Made by a program: the position numbers and the translations under genes. The notes beneath the pieces were generated by a model that did not search any database, had not been told where the DNA came from, and saw only the letters and a list, made by a program, of their open reading frames with translations. A stretch of 64,000 nucleotides of DNA from contig JAZQDM010000028.1 of the NCBI GenBank assembly GCA_045546775.1, forward strand, positions 91,191-155,190, written 5' to 3'. Source of the stretch: RGIG3002 sp045546775. Its GTDB lineage: Bacteria; Bacillota; Clostridia; Lachnospirales; Lachnospiraceae. This document shows, in pieces, positions 7,982 through 16,410 of the stretch (the first letter of the stretch is position 1; each line of letters starts with the position of its first letter).

Positions 7982-9833
7982 TGTTCAATTATTTTATCGA
8001 AGAACCTGTTTGATTATATATGATATTATGAGCGTTTGCCTCGCCAGTGCGCTTGCTATTTATTTGCGTTATATAGACGAGGGACTGAGTGCGATACCGG
8101 ATTACTTTTTGGGCACGGTAGCCAAAATGCTTCCGGTCAACGTAATCGTAACCATCATTTTGTTTTATTTGTTCCGCTTATATCATAGTTTGTGGGCTTT
8201 TGCAGGTGTCAATGAATTGCAGAACGTAGTGGTAAGTTCTTTCTGTTCGGCTACGATAATGGGCATCATTATCGTTGTGGGTCACATGCCGATTCCGAGG
8301 AGCTACTACTTTATGTACGCATTTTTGCTCACCGGATTTACGTTTGCGAGCCGTTTTTCATATCGGTTTTTCCGCGGTTTAAAACATAAAAACCAGAACA
8401 AGAAAAATGACATCGCAGTCATGATTATTGGTGCCGGAGAGGCCGGCAATGCAATTATAAAAGAAATCGTTTCCAGCAATTACAGCAAGATGGTTATCAA
8501 ATGTATTATCGATGATGACCCAAATAAATGGGGACGTTATATTCAAGGAATTAAAGTAATTGGTGGCAGAGAAAAAATCGTCGAAGCGGTAGATTTGTAT
8601 TCGATTGATGAAATTTTCGTTGCCATCCCTTCTGCGCCACGTGTTGTTATCCGTGATATTTTGCAGATTTGTCAGGAAACAACTTGTAAACTGCGTTCTC
8701 TTCCGGGCATGTACCAGCTTGTGAACGGCGAAGTGGATGTCAGTAAATTGCGCGATGTGGAAGTAGAAGATTTGCTCGGACGCGATCCGATCAAAGTCGA
8801 TATGGATTCCATCCTTGGCTATGTACAAAATAAAGTAGTGCTTGTAACCGGTGGCGGCGGGTCTATCGGAAGTGAATTGTGCAGGCAGATTGCAAGTCAC
8901 AAACCAAAACAACTTGTCATCGTGGACATTTATGAAAACAGTGCATATGATATTCAGCAGGAGCTGTTGACGAAATATGATGATTTGGATTTGGTTGTTT
9001 TGATTGCATCCGTGCGTAATACACGGAGAATGCATTATATTTTTGACACATATCGTCCTGATATTGTATATCATGCAGCAGCACATAAGCATGTGCCGCT
9101 TATGGAGCAAAGTCCGAATGAAGCAATCAAAAACAACGTGTTCGGTACCTTTAAAACCGCACAGGCAGCCGCCCAGGCAGGTGCAAAACGTTTTGTTATG
9201 ATTTCTACGGACAAAGCGGTTAACCCGACCAATATTATGGGTGCAAGCAAGCGTATTTGCGAGATGATTATTCAGACATTTAATAAACATTACGACACCG
9301 AATTTGTGGCAGTGCGTTTTGGTAACGTGCTGGGAAGTAACGGAAGTGTTATTCCGCTGTTCCGCAAACAGATTGCGGCAGGCGGCCCGGTGACGGTTAC
9401 CCATCCGGATATCATCCGTTATTTTATGACAATACCGGAGGCGGTATCGTTGGTGCTTCAGGCAGGAGCCTACGCAAAAGGCGGTGAAATTTTCGTTCTG
9501 GATATGGGCGAACCGGTAAAAATTTTGGATTTGGCAAAAAATCTTATCCGGTTGTCCGGTTACAAAGTGGACGAAGATATCAAGATAGAGTTTACCGGAT
9601 TGCGGCCGGGAGAAAAGCTTTATGAAGAGCTTTTGATGGATGAAGAAGGGCTGCAGGATACAGCCAATGCCATGATTCATATCGGTAAGCCCATTGAGCT
9701 GGATGAGGAAGTTTTTTACAAACAGCTTCATAAGTTGAAACAGGCTACGGAGATGGAAAGTGACAACATTAAAGAAATGATTAAAGAGATTGTGCCAACG
9801 TACGTTATCGACGGCCGGTACGACAAATCATAG
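7962..9833 (+). CDS. Membrane-bound nucleotide-sugar 4,6-dehydratase (PglF/WbpM/CapD type)
   Basis: This enzyme is predicted to convert UDP-GlcNAc to UDP-4-keto-6-deoxy-GlcNAc at the inner membrane face, the entry to bacillosamine, QuiNAc or FucNAc. The 623 residues show four N-terminal membrane helices, a first Rossmann domain with GAGEAGN near residue 156, and a second, catalytic SDR domain with TGGGGSIGSE near 295. The active-site segment STDKAVNPTNIMGASKR (about residue 414) has Met in place of the classic SDR Tyr, as in PglF and WbpM. The gene overlaps the previous one by 20 bases, implying translational coupling. No PglE-type aminotransferase is in the window, so the final sugar is unresolved. 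Full length for the long-form family. Confidence 0.9.
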   Translation: MKKKPFNVQLFYRRTCLIIYDIMSVCLASALAIYLRYIDEGLSAIPDYFLGTVAKMLPVNVIVTIILFYLFRLYHSLWAFAGVNELQNVVVSSFCSATIMGIIIVVGHMPIPRSYYFMYAFLLTGFTFASRFSYRFFRGLKHKNQNKKNDIAVMIIGAGEAGNAIIKEIVSSNYSKMVIKCIIDDDPNKWGRYIQGIKVIGGREKIVEAVDLYSIDEIFVAIPSAPRVVIRDILQICQETTCKLRSLPGMYQLVNGEVDVSKLRDVEVEDLLGRDPIKVDMDSILGYVQNKVVLVTGGGGSIGSELCRQIASHKPKQLVIVDIYENSAYDIQQELLTKYDDLDLVVLIASVRNTRRMHYIFDTYRPDIVYHAAAHKHVPLMEQSPNEAIKNNVFGTFKTAQAAAQAGAKRFVMISTDKAVNPTNIMGASKRICEMIIQTFNKHYDTEFVAVRFGNVLGSNGSVIPLFRKQIAAGGPVTVTHPDIIRYFMTIPEAVSLVLQAGAYAKGGEIFVLDMGEPVKILDLAKNLIRLSGYKVDEDIKIEFTGLRPGEKLYEELLMDEEGLQDTANAMIHIGKPIELDEEVFYKQLHKLKQATEMESDNIKEMIKEIVPTYVIDGRYDKS

Positions 9834-9834
9834 T

Positions 9835-9856
9835 GTCTTGCTCAAAGGAGCAAGAC
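9835..9856 (+). other. Intercistronic stem-loop
   Basis: A perfect 9-base inverted repeat (GTCTTGCTC / GAGCAAGAC) with an AAAG loop starts 2 bases after the dehydratase stop codon. It is followed by GGAAGTAGGTGAG, not a T run, so it is not a classic terminator. It could be an RNA processing or stabilising hairpin, or a weak attenuator between two otherwise co-transcribed genes. Confidence 0.6.
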
Positions 9857-9872
9857 GGAAGTAGGTGAGAAC

Positions 9873-10505
9873 ATGTATCAAAAAATAAAACGCGCGATTG
9901 ATTTTGTGACATCTTTCCTGGGACTTATTTTATTGTCCCCGGTATTCTTTGTGCTTATCGTTGCAATCAAATGCGATTCCAAGGGACCGATTTTGTTTAA
10001 ACAAAAAAGAGTAGGAATTCACAAAAGTCATTTTTCTATTTATAAATTCCGCACAATGCGCGTAGATACACCGAAAGATACACCGACTCACCTTTTGAAA
10101 AATCCGGAACAGTATATTACAAAAGTGGGCAAATTTTTGCGTAAGACGAGTTTGGATGAACTTCCTCAGATTGTCAATATTTTGAAAGGTGATATGGCAA
10201 TTGTGGGACCGCGTCCGGCGCTTTGGAACCAATACGATTTGATTGCAGAGCGTGACAAGTACGGTGCCAACGATATTTTGCCGGGACTGACCGGCTGGGC
10301 ACAGATTAACGGCAGAGACGAACTTGAAATTGATGTAAAGGCAAAACTGGACGGAGAATATGTAGAGAAAATGAGCTTTTTGTTTGATGTAAAGTGCATT
10401 GTCAAAACGTTTACAAGTGTGTTGAAACACGAAGGCGTGGTGGAAGGCGGAACCGGCACGATCAAAGATAAGCCGGAAACTTTGGATGAAGATACCTCCA
10501 AATAG
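9873..10505 (+). CDS. Initiating sugar phosphotransferase (PglC/EpsL-like)
   Basis: This is a small monotopic phosphoglycosyl transferase that moves a sugar-1-phosphate from a UDP-sugar to undecaprenyl phosphate, starting a lipid-linked glycan. It has the bare catalytic domain (210 residues): a KRAIDFVTS start and one re-entrant hydrophobic helix (about residues 8-30), then FRTMRVDT, the Asp-Glu catalytic pair in TSLDELPQI, and GPRPAL near residue 112. It lacks the N-terminal multi-helix region of the WcaJ type, unlike the second initiating enzyme at 36155. GTAGGTGAG precedes the ATG. Being next to the PglF-type dehydratase, it may use the keto-deoxy-derived sugar that this branch supplies. 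Confidence 0.9.
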   Translation: MYQKIKRAIDFVTSFLGLILLSPVFFVLIVAIKCDSKGPILFKQKRVGIHKSHFSIYKFRTMRVDTPKDTPTHLLKNPEQYITKVGKFLRKTSLDELPQIVNILKGDMAIVGPRPALWNQYDLIAERDKYGANDILPGLTGWAQINGRDELEIDVKAKLDGEYVEKMSFLFDVKCIVKTFTSVLKHEGVVEGGTGTIKDKPETLDEDTSK

Positions 10506-10546
10506 AAAACCGGCAACAGAAGGAAAGCAGAGACAATAAGGACATT

Positions 10547-11641
10547 ATGAAAAAAGTTTTATTTATTGTGAATCATAACATTACGCTTTACAATTTCCGT
10601 AAAGAACTTGTGATGGAATTGGTTCGGCAAAATTATGAAGTCGTGGTTGTTGTCCCCGTGACAGAGGATACAAAAAAAATCACCGATTTGGGATGCCGCG
10701 TTATCGATGTTCCGGTGGAGCGTCGAGGTACGAACCCAGTCAAAGACTTCAAACTGATTACGATGTACAGAAAAATAATAAAACAGGAAAAACCGGATGT
10801 GGTTTTGACCTACACAATAAAGCCCAATGTGTACGGAGGGATGGCGGCAGCAAGCTTGAAGGTTCCATATCTTTGCACTATTACCGGACTTGGTGTGGCT
10901 ATCGAAGGTGGCGGGATTTTGAAGAAAATATCGCTCATGCTTTACCGCATGGGACTTGCCCGCGTCTCCAAAGTCTTTTTTCAAAATGAGGACAACCGCA
11001 ACGTGTTTGCGGATGCAAACATCGGAAAGGGCCGTTATGAGCTTGTGAGCGGTTCCGGTGTGAATATAGAAGAGTATGAAGGCATTGCGTTCCCGGAACA
11101 AGATGCCCCGGCAGAATTTGTTTTTATTTCCCGCGTGCAAAAAGCAAAAGGGGTAGATTCCTTTTTGGAGATGGCGCAGGAGATAAAGAAAACGCACCCG
11201 GATGTAAAATTTCATGTGCTGGGATTTTGCGAGGACGATTATCAAGAGCAGCTGAACGAGCTGACAGACCAAGGTGTGATTTGTTACCATGGTATGCAAA
11301 ATGATGTGCGGCCGTTTCTGGCAAGAAGCCAGTGCCTTATCCATCCATCCTTTCACGAAGGAATGTCCAACGTGTGTATGGAGGCTGCGGCAGCAGGGCG
11401 TGCAGTCATTGCCACAAATATTAGCGGATGCCGCGAAATTGTGGACGATGGGACAAGCGGCTATCTTGTGAAAGTGAACGATACGCAGGATTTAATAAGA
11501 GCAGTGGAAAGTTTTCTCAATTTAAGTTATAATGAGAGGATGCAGATGGGAAAAGCCGGTAAGGCGAAGATGACAGCAGAATTCGACAGGAAAGACGTCG
11601 TTTTGAAGTATATGAAAGAAATCGAAAGGTTTGGTACGTAA
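10547..11641 (+). CDS. Glycosyltransferase family 4 (PglA/WbpH-like)
   Basis: A GT-B-fold retaining glycosyltransferase, soluble or membrane-attached, probably adding the second sugar to the lipid-linked starter. The N-terminus FIVNHNITLYNFRKELV is typical of the group that follows a PglC-type enzyme. The C-terminal donor site has HEGMSNVCMEAAAAGRAVIA with the EX7E motif, then SGCREIV. AAGGA stands 6 bases before the ATG. It directly follows the initiating transferase, which supports an early place in assembly. Donor sugar unknown. The length of 364 residues is normal. Confidence 0.85.
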   Translation: MKKVLFIVNHNITLYNFRKELVMELVRQNYEVVVVVPVTEDTKKITDLGCRVIDVPVERRGTNPVKDFKLITMYRKIIKQEKPDVVLTYTIKPNVYGGMAAASLKVPYLCTITGLGVAIEGGGILKKISLMLYRMGLARVSKVFFQNEDNRNVFADANIGKGRYELVSGSGVNIEEYEGIAFPEQDAPAEFVFISRVQKAKGVDSFLEMAQEIKKTHPDVKFHVLGFCEDDYQEQLNELTDQGVICYHGMQNDVRPFLARSQCLIHPSFHEGMSNVCMEAAAAGRAVIATNISGCREIVDDGTSGYLVKVNDTQDLIRAVESFLNLSYNERMQMGKAGKAKMTAEFDRKDVVLKYMKEIERFGT

Positions 11642-11642
11642 C

Positions 11643-12959
11643 ATGAGCTTGTATGAAAAAATTGTTAAAGGTGAAGAAAAAATTTCTTTGGTAGGTCTTG
11701 GCTATGTAGGAATGCCGATTGCGGTTGCTTTTGCAAGAAAAGTAAAAGTAGTCGGATTTGATTTAAACGCAGCAAAAATTGACCTTTATAAAAACGGCAT
11801 CGACCCCACAAAAGAAGTGGGCGATGAAGTAATCAAAAATACAACAGTAGAATTTACCGCAGATCCGTCCAAGTTAAAAGAAGCAAAATTTCATATTGTT
11901 GCCGTGCCAACACCGGTAAACGACGATCATACTCCGGATCTTTCTCCGGTAGAAGGTGCGAGCCGTATTTTGGGACAAAACCTTACAAAAGGTTCCATCG
12001 TAGTATTTGAATCTACCGTGTATCCGGGTGTGACAGAAGACATTTGTGTGCCGATTTTGGAAAAAGAATCCGGCTTAAAGTGTGGAGTGGATTTTAAAAT
12101 CGGTTACTCACCGGAGCGTATCAACCCGGGCGATAAAGTGCATCGCTTGGAGACTATTACAAAAATTGTTTCCGGTATGGACGAAGAGACATTGGACGAA
12201 GTTGCAAAAGTGTACGAGCTTGTTGTAGAAGCCGGCGTGCACCGTGCAGAATCCATCAAAGTGGCAGAAGCTGCAAAAGTAATCGAAAACAGCCAGCGTG
12301 ATATCAACATTGCATTTATGAACGAACTTTCCATCATCTTTAACAAGATGGGCATTGATACACAGTCGGTATTGAAAGCAGCCGGAACAAAGTGGAATTT
12401 CTTGAATTTCTATCCCGGACTTGTAGGCGGACACTGCATCGGCGTAGACCCGTATTACTTGACATACAAGGCAGAACAGCTTGGCTATCATTCACAAATT
12501 ATTTTGTCCGGCCGCCGTATTAACGATGACATGGGAAAATACGTGGCAGAAAGTCTTGTGAAAAATTTGATTAAGGCAGACATTCAGGTAAAAGAAGCAA
12601 AAGTTGCCATTTTGGGCTTTACCTTTAAGGAAAACTGCCCGGATACAAGAAATACAAAAATTATCGATATCGTAAACGAATTGAAAGAATACGGTATCAC
12701 ACCAATGATTACCGATGAAACAGCGGATGCAGAAGAAGCAGAGCGTCTGTACGGAATCAAATTCGTTCCCCAGAGCGAAATCAAAAACATGGATGCGGTT
12801 GTGCTTGCGGTTGCGCACGATGCATTTAAACAATTAGACAAGGAAAGCTTAAACAAGCTTTTCAAAGAAGGCAACAGCAAAAAAGTACTGGTAGACATCA
12901 AAGGCCTTTTGAACCGCAAAGATTTTGAAGGCGAAGATTACTTGTACTGGAGATTGTAG
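11643..12959 (+). CDS. tviB: UDP-N-acetylglucosamine C6 dehydrogenase (TviB/WbpO-type nucleotide-sugar dehydrogenase)
   Basis: This NAD-dependent enzyme oxidises C6 of a UDP-HexNAc to the uronate. The N-terminal Rossmann fold has GLGYVGMP near residue 18. The C-terminal part has GGHCIGVDPYYLTYKA, with the catalytic cysteine at residue 265. The opening VVGFDLNAAKIDLYKNGIDP resembles TviB/WbpO (UDP-GlcNAc or UDP-GalNAc dehydrogenase) more than UDP-glucose dehydrogenase. The next gene is a WbpP/TviC-type 4-epimerase, and the pair is the known route from UDP-GlcNAc to UDP-GalNAcA. The ATG at 11643 is chosen; it lies 1 base past the previous stop with AAAGG upstream, and the in-frame GTG at 11631 would overlap. 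Length 438, normal. Confidence 0.88.
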   Translation: MSLYEKIVKGEEKISLVGLGYVGMPIAVAFARKVKVVGFDLNAAKIDLYKNGIDPTKEVGDEVIKNTTVEFTADPSKLKEAKFHIVAVPTPVNDDHTPDLSPVEGASRILGQNLTKGSIVVFESTVYPGVTEDICVPILEKESGLKCGVDFKIGYSPERINPGDKVHRLETITKIVSGMDEETLDEVAKVYELVVEAGVHRAESIKVAEAAKVIENSQRDINIAFMNELSIIFNKMGIDTQSVLKAAGTKWNFLNFYPGLVGGHCIGVDPYYLTYKAEQLGYHSQIILSGRRINDDMGKYVAESLVKNLIKADIQVKEAKVAILGFTFKENCPDTRNTKIIDIVNELKEYGITPMITDETADAEEAERLYGIKFVPQSEIKNMDAVVLAVAHDAFKQLDKESLNKLFKEGNSKKVLVDIKGLLNRKDFEGEDYLYWRL

Positions 12960-12999
12960 AAGAACGCTTTTATGCGCCAAAATAAATAAAGGTAACTAT

Positions 13000-13030
13000 C
13001 GACAAGGGGCAGTTTTACTGTTCCTTATCG
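13000..13030 (+). other. Intercistronic stem-loop
   Basis: An imperfect 13-base inverted repeat (CGACAAGGGGCAG / CTGTTCCTTATCG, with one mismatch and two G-U pairs in RNA) with a TTTTA loop lies between the dehydrogenase and epimerase genes. No T run follows, so read-through is expected. It is the second such hairpin in this operon. Confidence 0.5.
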
Positions 13031-13052
13031 TGGTATTATGAGGAAAAGAAAA

Positions 13053-14027
13053 ATGGGATTTAGAGATTTAAAATTTGACAAAGACAGTGTGTTTTTAGTA
13101 ACAGGTGGTGCCGGATTTATCGGTTCTAACTTGTGTGAAGCCATCACAGATATGGGTTATCAGGTAAGATGTCTTGATAACTTATCGACCGGAAAACAGG
13201 AAAATGTAGATTTGCTCTCCGACAGAGAAAATTACACGTTTATCAAAGGCGATATCCGCGATTTGGACACTTGTATGGAAGCCTGCAAAGGGGTGGATTA
13301 TGTGCTCAATCAGGCAGCCTGGGGCAGCGTTCCGAGAAGTATCGAGATGCCGCTTTTGTATGAGGAAATCAATATCCGCGGAACACTCAATATGATGGAA
13401 GCAGCAAGACAAAACGGCGTGAAAAAATTTGTTTATGCATCCAGCTCTTCCGTATACGGAGACCATCCGGTACTCCCGAAAGTGGAAGGCCAGGAAGGCA
13501 ATTTATTGTCCCCGTATGCGCTCACAAAGCGGGTGGATGAAGAATACGGAAAATTATATACAAAGCTTTACGGCTTAGACACATACGGCATGCGTTATTT
13601 CAACGTATTTGGCAGAAGACAGGACCCCAACGGGGCTTATGCGGCAGTTATCCCGAAATTTATCAAACAGCTTTTGAATGATGAAGTGCCGACCATCAAC
13701 GGCGACGGAAAACAGTCCCGTGACTTTACGTACATCGACAATGTCATCGAAGCAAACTTAAAAGCTTGTCTTGCACCGTCAGAGGCAGCCGGCAATGCGT
13801 TCAACATTGCGTACGGCGGAAGAGAATATTTGATTGATATTTATTATGATTTGTGCAAAGCATTGGGAAAAGACGTAGAACCGAATTTTGGGCCGGACCG
13901 TGCAGGAGATATTAAGCATTCCAATGCGGATATTTCCAAAGCAAAAAAATTACTCGGATACGACCCGGACTACGATTTCAAAAAGGGTATTGCGTTGGCA
14001 ATTGCCTGGTATAAGGAAAATTTATAA
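13053..14027 (+). CDS. tviC: UDP-N-acetylglucosamine/uronate 4-epimerase (WbpP/TviC type)
   Basis: An extended SDR epimerase that inverts C4 of UDP-GlcNAc or UDP-GlcNAcA, giving the galacto form. VTGGAGFIGSNL is the NAD loop; the catalytic YxxxK is in SPYALTKRVDEEYGKLY. The segment FGRRQDPNGAYAAVIP is a hallmark of the WbpP/TviC/Gne subgroup that prefers N-acetylated substrates. ATG 13053 is preferred because AGGAAAAG lies just upstream; ATG 13038 is in frame but has a poor site. It is paired with the TviB-type dehydrogenase, so UDP-GalNAcA is the likely product. Length about 324, typical. Confidence 0.88.
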   Translation: MGFRDLKFDKDSVFLVTGGAGFIGSNLCEAITDMGYQVRCLDNLSTGKQENVDLLSDRENYTFIKGDIRDLDTCMEACKGVDYVLNQAAWGSVPRSIEMPLLYEEINIRGTLNMMEAARQNGVKKFVYASSSSVYGDHPVLPKVEGQEGNLLSPYALTKRVDEEYGKLYTKLYGLDTYGMRYFNVFGRRQDPNGAYAAVIPKFIKQLLNDEVPTINGDGKQSRDFTYIDNVIEANLKACLAPSEAAGNAFNIAYGGREYLIDIYYDLCKALGKDVEPNFGPDRAGDIKHSNADISKAKKLLGYDPDYDFKKGIALAIAWYKENL

Positions 14028-14765
14028 ATGAAAATTGCAGTGAGAATGGATGATATTACGCCCGACATGAACTGGGAAAACTTCCGTTTTTTTCAGGGAC
14101 TATTTAAAGAAGCGGGCATTACACCGCTTTTGGGTATCGTTCCGGATTGCCAAGATGAACACTTGCATTGTGAACCGGAAAGGGAAGAATTTTATAAAGA
14201 AATGCTCGCCTTGCAAAGCGAAGGATACTGCCTTGCCATGCACGGATACCAGCATGTGTATTCCACAAAAAAGGGCGGCATATTTCCGTTAAACAACTTT
14301 TCGGAGTTTGCCGGAGTCTCTTATAATGAGCAAAAAGATAAGCTGGCAGCGGGCAAAGAAAAATTGAAAGCACATGGAATTGTGACGGACATTTTTATGG
14401 CACCGGCGCATTCTTACGATGCCAATACAATAAAGGCGTTGAAAGAGAATGGCTTTACGAAGCTGACGGACGGCTTTGGAGAAGTACCGTATTGCTACAA
14501 AGACATGACGTTCTATCCTATCTCTTTTCAGCTGAGCAAAAGCTTAAAGAAGGAAAGCGGATATACGACGATGGTGCTTCATGCAAACACCATTACGGAA
14601 AAAGATAAGGAACGATATCGCAAAATTTTTAAAGAACACGGAAAAGATATGATTTCGTATTCTGAGTATTTGCAGGTAGCTCCGGTGAAACGGGGATTTT
14701 TTGGACATATGCTTGAATATATGCTGGCAAAGGCGAAGTTTTTACTTGTGAAATTGAAAGGATAA
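14028..14765 (+). CDS. DUF2334-type polysaccharide deacetylase-like protein
   Basis: A 245-residue carbohydrate-esterase-4-like protein. It shows MDDIT near residue 8 (the Asp-Asp of the first metal motif), AMHGYQH near residue 77 (the HxxxH-type metal site), and APAHSYD near residue 125. These are the NodB-fold motifs in the compressed form seen in DUF2334 proteins. It has no signal peptide, so it should act in the cytoplasm on a nucleotide- or lipid-linked N-acetyl sugar, making a free amino sugar or an opening for other acylation. The start codon follows directly on the epimerase stop. The role is inferred from fold and place; a non-catalytic role is possible. Confidence 0.68.
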   Translation: MKIAVRMDDITPDMNWENFRFFQGLFKEAGITPLLGIVPDCQDEHLHCEPEREEFYKEMLALQSEGYCLAMHGYQHVYSTKKGGIFPLNNFSEFAGVSYNEQKDKLAAGKEKLKAHGIVTDIFMAPAHSYDANTIKALKENGFTKLTDGFGEVPYCYKDMTFYPISFQLSKSLKKESGYTTMVLHANTITEKDKERYRKIFKEHGKDMISYSEYLQVAPVKRGFFGHMLEYMLAKAKFLLVKLKG

Positions 14766-14769
14766 ACCT

Positions 14770-15855
14770 ATGGCAGAACCGATGAGAGTGTTGCACGTTG
14801 TTGGTGCAATGTATCCGGGCGGATTGGAAAATTTTATTATGAATCTGTACGGACGAATGGACCGGGAAAAAATCCAGTTTGATTTTGTCGTGCATGCGAG
14901 AAAAGAAAACGATTATGTAGAAAAAATCGAGGCGATGGGCGGAAAGGTGTATGTGCTTCCGCGTCTCACCAAAAGTCCTGTGGCGAATTTGAAACAGCTT
15001 CGCAAAATTGTGAAAGAAAACGGATACAAAGTGGTGGTAAGACACACCTCCAATGCGCTTGTTGTGCCGCAGATGTTTGTTGCAAAAAGAGCAGGAGCGA
15101 AAGTGATTTGCCACTCCCACAATGAGACTGACCCACAGGCGCTGCTTCACAAAATCGGACGACTTTTTATGAGTATGTCGGTGACAGAGCGTTTTGCCTG
15201 TTCCGAAAAAGCAGGGCAGTGGATGTATGGGAAACAAGATTTTCGCGTGATTCACAACGCAATCGATATACAAAATTTTGCGTACCGCAAAGAAGCGGCA
15301 GACAAAATAAAAGAAGAATTTCACTTGCAGGGAAAAAAGGTTTACGGACATATCGCAAACTTTATCCAGTCCAAAAATCACCTGTATTTGATGAAAATTT
15401 ATAAAGAAATTTTGAAGCTGGAGCCGGACTCCGTATTTTTCTGCGTAGGGGAAGGTGACATCCGGGATGAGATTGAAGCGGAAATCAAACGCCTTAACCT
15501 GGAAGAACATGTCATTCTTACCGGCATCCGCAAAGATGTACCGGATTTTATGTCCTGTTTCGATGTGCTTATTTTTCCTTCTAAATTTGAGGGATTACCG
15601 CTTACTTTGATTGAGGCGCAGGCGGCAGGGCTTCCGTGCTTGATTTCTGACACGATTACAAAGGATGTTATCGTGACAGAGGGGCTTGTGGAGATGGAAT
15701 CCATTGAAAAAGAACCGGAAGAATGGGCAAAAAGAGCGATTGTGATGGCGGCAAAAGAGAAGGACAGAACATGTCAGTTTGAACAAATTGCGAAGCATGG
15801 GTATGATGTGGAAGCTCTTACAAAATGGTATGAGACTTATTTTTTGCAAGCATAA
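14770..15855 (+). CDS. Glycosyltransferase family 4 (EpsF-like)
   Basis: A GT-B retaining glycosyltransferase. The start MRVLHVVGAMYPGGLENFIM is characteristic of the EpsF-like subgroup of GT4. The donor site reads KFEGLPLTLIEAQAAGLPC with the EX7E acids. It is a clear paralogue of the gene at 16407, both containing the phrase IQFDF in the same place, pointing to a past duplication with a small acetyltransferase gene now between the copies. Predicted cytoplasmic, acting on a lipid-linked acceptor. Donor unknown. Spacing to the preceding gene is 4 bases. Confidence 0.85.
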   Translation: MAEPMRVLHVVGAMYPGGLENFIMNLYGRMDREKIQFDFVVHARKENDYVEKIEAMGGKVYVLPRLTKSPVANLKQLRKIVKENGYKVVVRHTSNALVVPQMFVAKRAGAKVICHSHNETDPQALLHKIGRLFMSMSVTERFACSEKAGQWMYGKQDFRVIHNAIDIQNFAYRKEAADKIKEEFHLQGKKVYGHIANFIQSKNHLYLMKIYKEILKLEPDSVFFCVGEGDIRDEIEAEIKRLNLEEHVILTGIRKDVPDFMSCFDVLIFPSKFEGLPLTLIEAQAAGLPCLISDTITKDVIVTEGLVEMESIEKEPEEWAKRAIVMAAKEKDRTCQFEQIAKHGYDVEALTKWYETYFLQA

Positions 15856-15873
15856 AAATAGGATGGGGTAGTT

Positions 15874-16410
15874 ATGATTCAGACAAAAGAACAATTAAAA
15901 CAGGCATTGAGTACAGAGGCACGCATTTACGGAAAAAAATGGTATTATGCACTTCCAGTCAGATTGACGGAAAGACAGGTGTTATATAAACACGGACTGT
16001 TTTTAAGAAAAGCGGAATATGCCATCAACAACCGTAAACTTTCAAGATATTGGTATTTGGTTCGTCTGCTTCGCATTCAGACAAGATACGGAATATCCAT
16101 TCCGACAAATGTAGCAGAGGAAGGGCTTGAAATTGTACATCTTGGTTCCGTTATTATTAACTGCAACGCACACATCGGAAAAAACTGTCGACTTCATCCG
16201 GGCGTGTGCATCGGTGCAAACCACGACAAGGCGCCTACAATCGGAGAAGGCGTTTACATCGGACCGGGTGCGAAGGTGTTTGGTGATATTGTGTTGGCGG
16301 ACGGCATTCAGATTGGCGCCAATGCGGTAGTTAACAAATCATGTGATATAAAAGGTGCTGTGTTGGCGGGCGTGCCGGCAGTTGTTGTAGGACAGGAGAA
16401 AGAGGTATGA
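15874..16410 (+). CDS. Serine acetyltransferase-like hexapeptide O-acetyltransferase
   Basis: A left-handed beta-helix acyltransferase of the CysE group (178 residues). The C-terminal half holds hexapeptide repeats, visible as IVIINCNAHIG-like turns, then NCRLHPGVCIG, GVYIGPGAKVFG and IQIGANAVV. The HPGVCIGAN segment carries the catalytic-type histidine. CysE itself is longer (about 270 residues); short forms inside sugar loci usually acetylate a sugar or nucleotide-sugar with acetyl-CoA. GGATGGGG precedes the ATG. It lies between two EpsF-like glycosyltransferases and overlaps the second by 4 bases, so a glycan acetylation role is more likely than cysteine synthesis. Confidence 0.8.
   Translation: MIQTKEQLKQALSTEARIYGKKWYYALPVRLTERQVLYKHGLFLRKAEYAINNRKLSRYWYLVRLLRIQTRYGISIPTNVAEEGLEIVHLGSVIINCNAHIGKNCRLHPGVCIGANHDKAPTIGEGVYIGPGAKVFGDIVLADGIQIGANAVVNKSCDIKGAVLAGVPAVVVGQEKEV

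Noticed and set aside
8379..9731. A 450-residue open frame on the minus strand across the dehydratase gene.
   Set aside because: It lies wholly inside the strongly conserved PglF-type coding region, has unusual composition rich in Cys, His and Phe, and no ribosome binding site or motif. It is an antisense shadow.
9835..9856. The perfect hairpin after the dehydratase as a rho-independent terminator.
   Set aside because: No T run follows the stem, and the next gene begins 17 bases later with its own ribosome binding site in the same operon.
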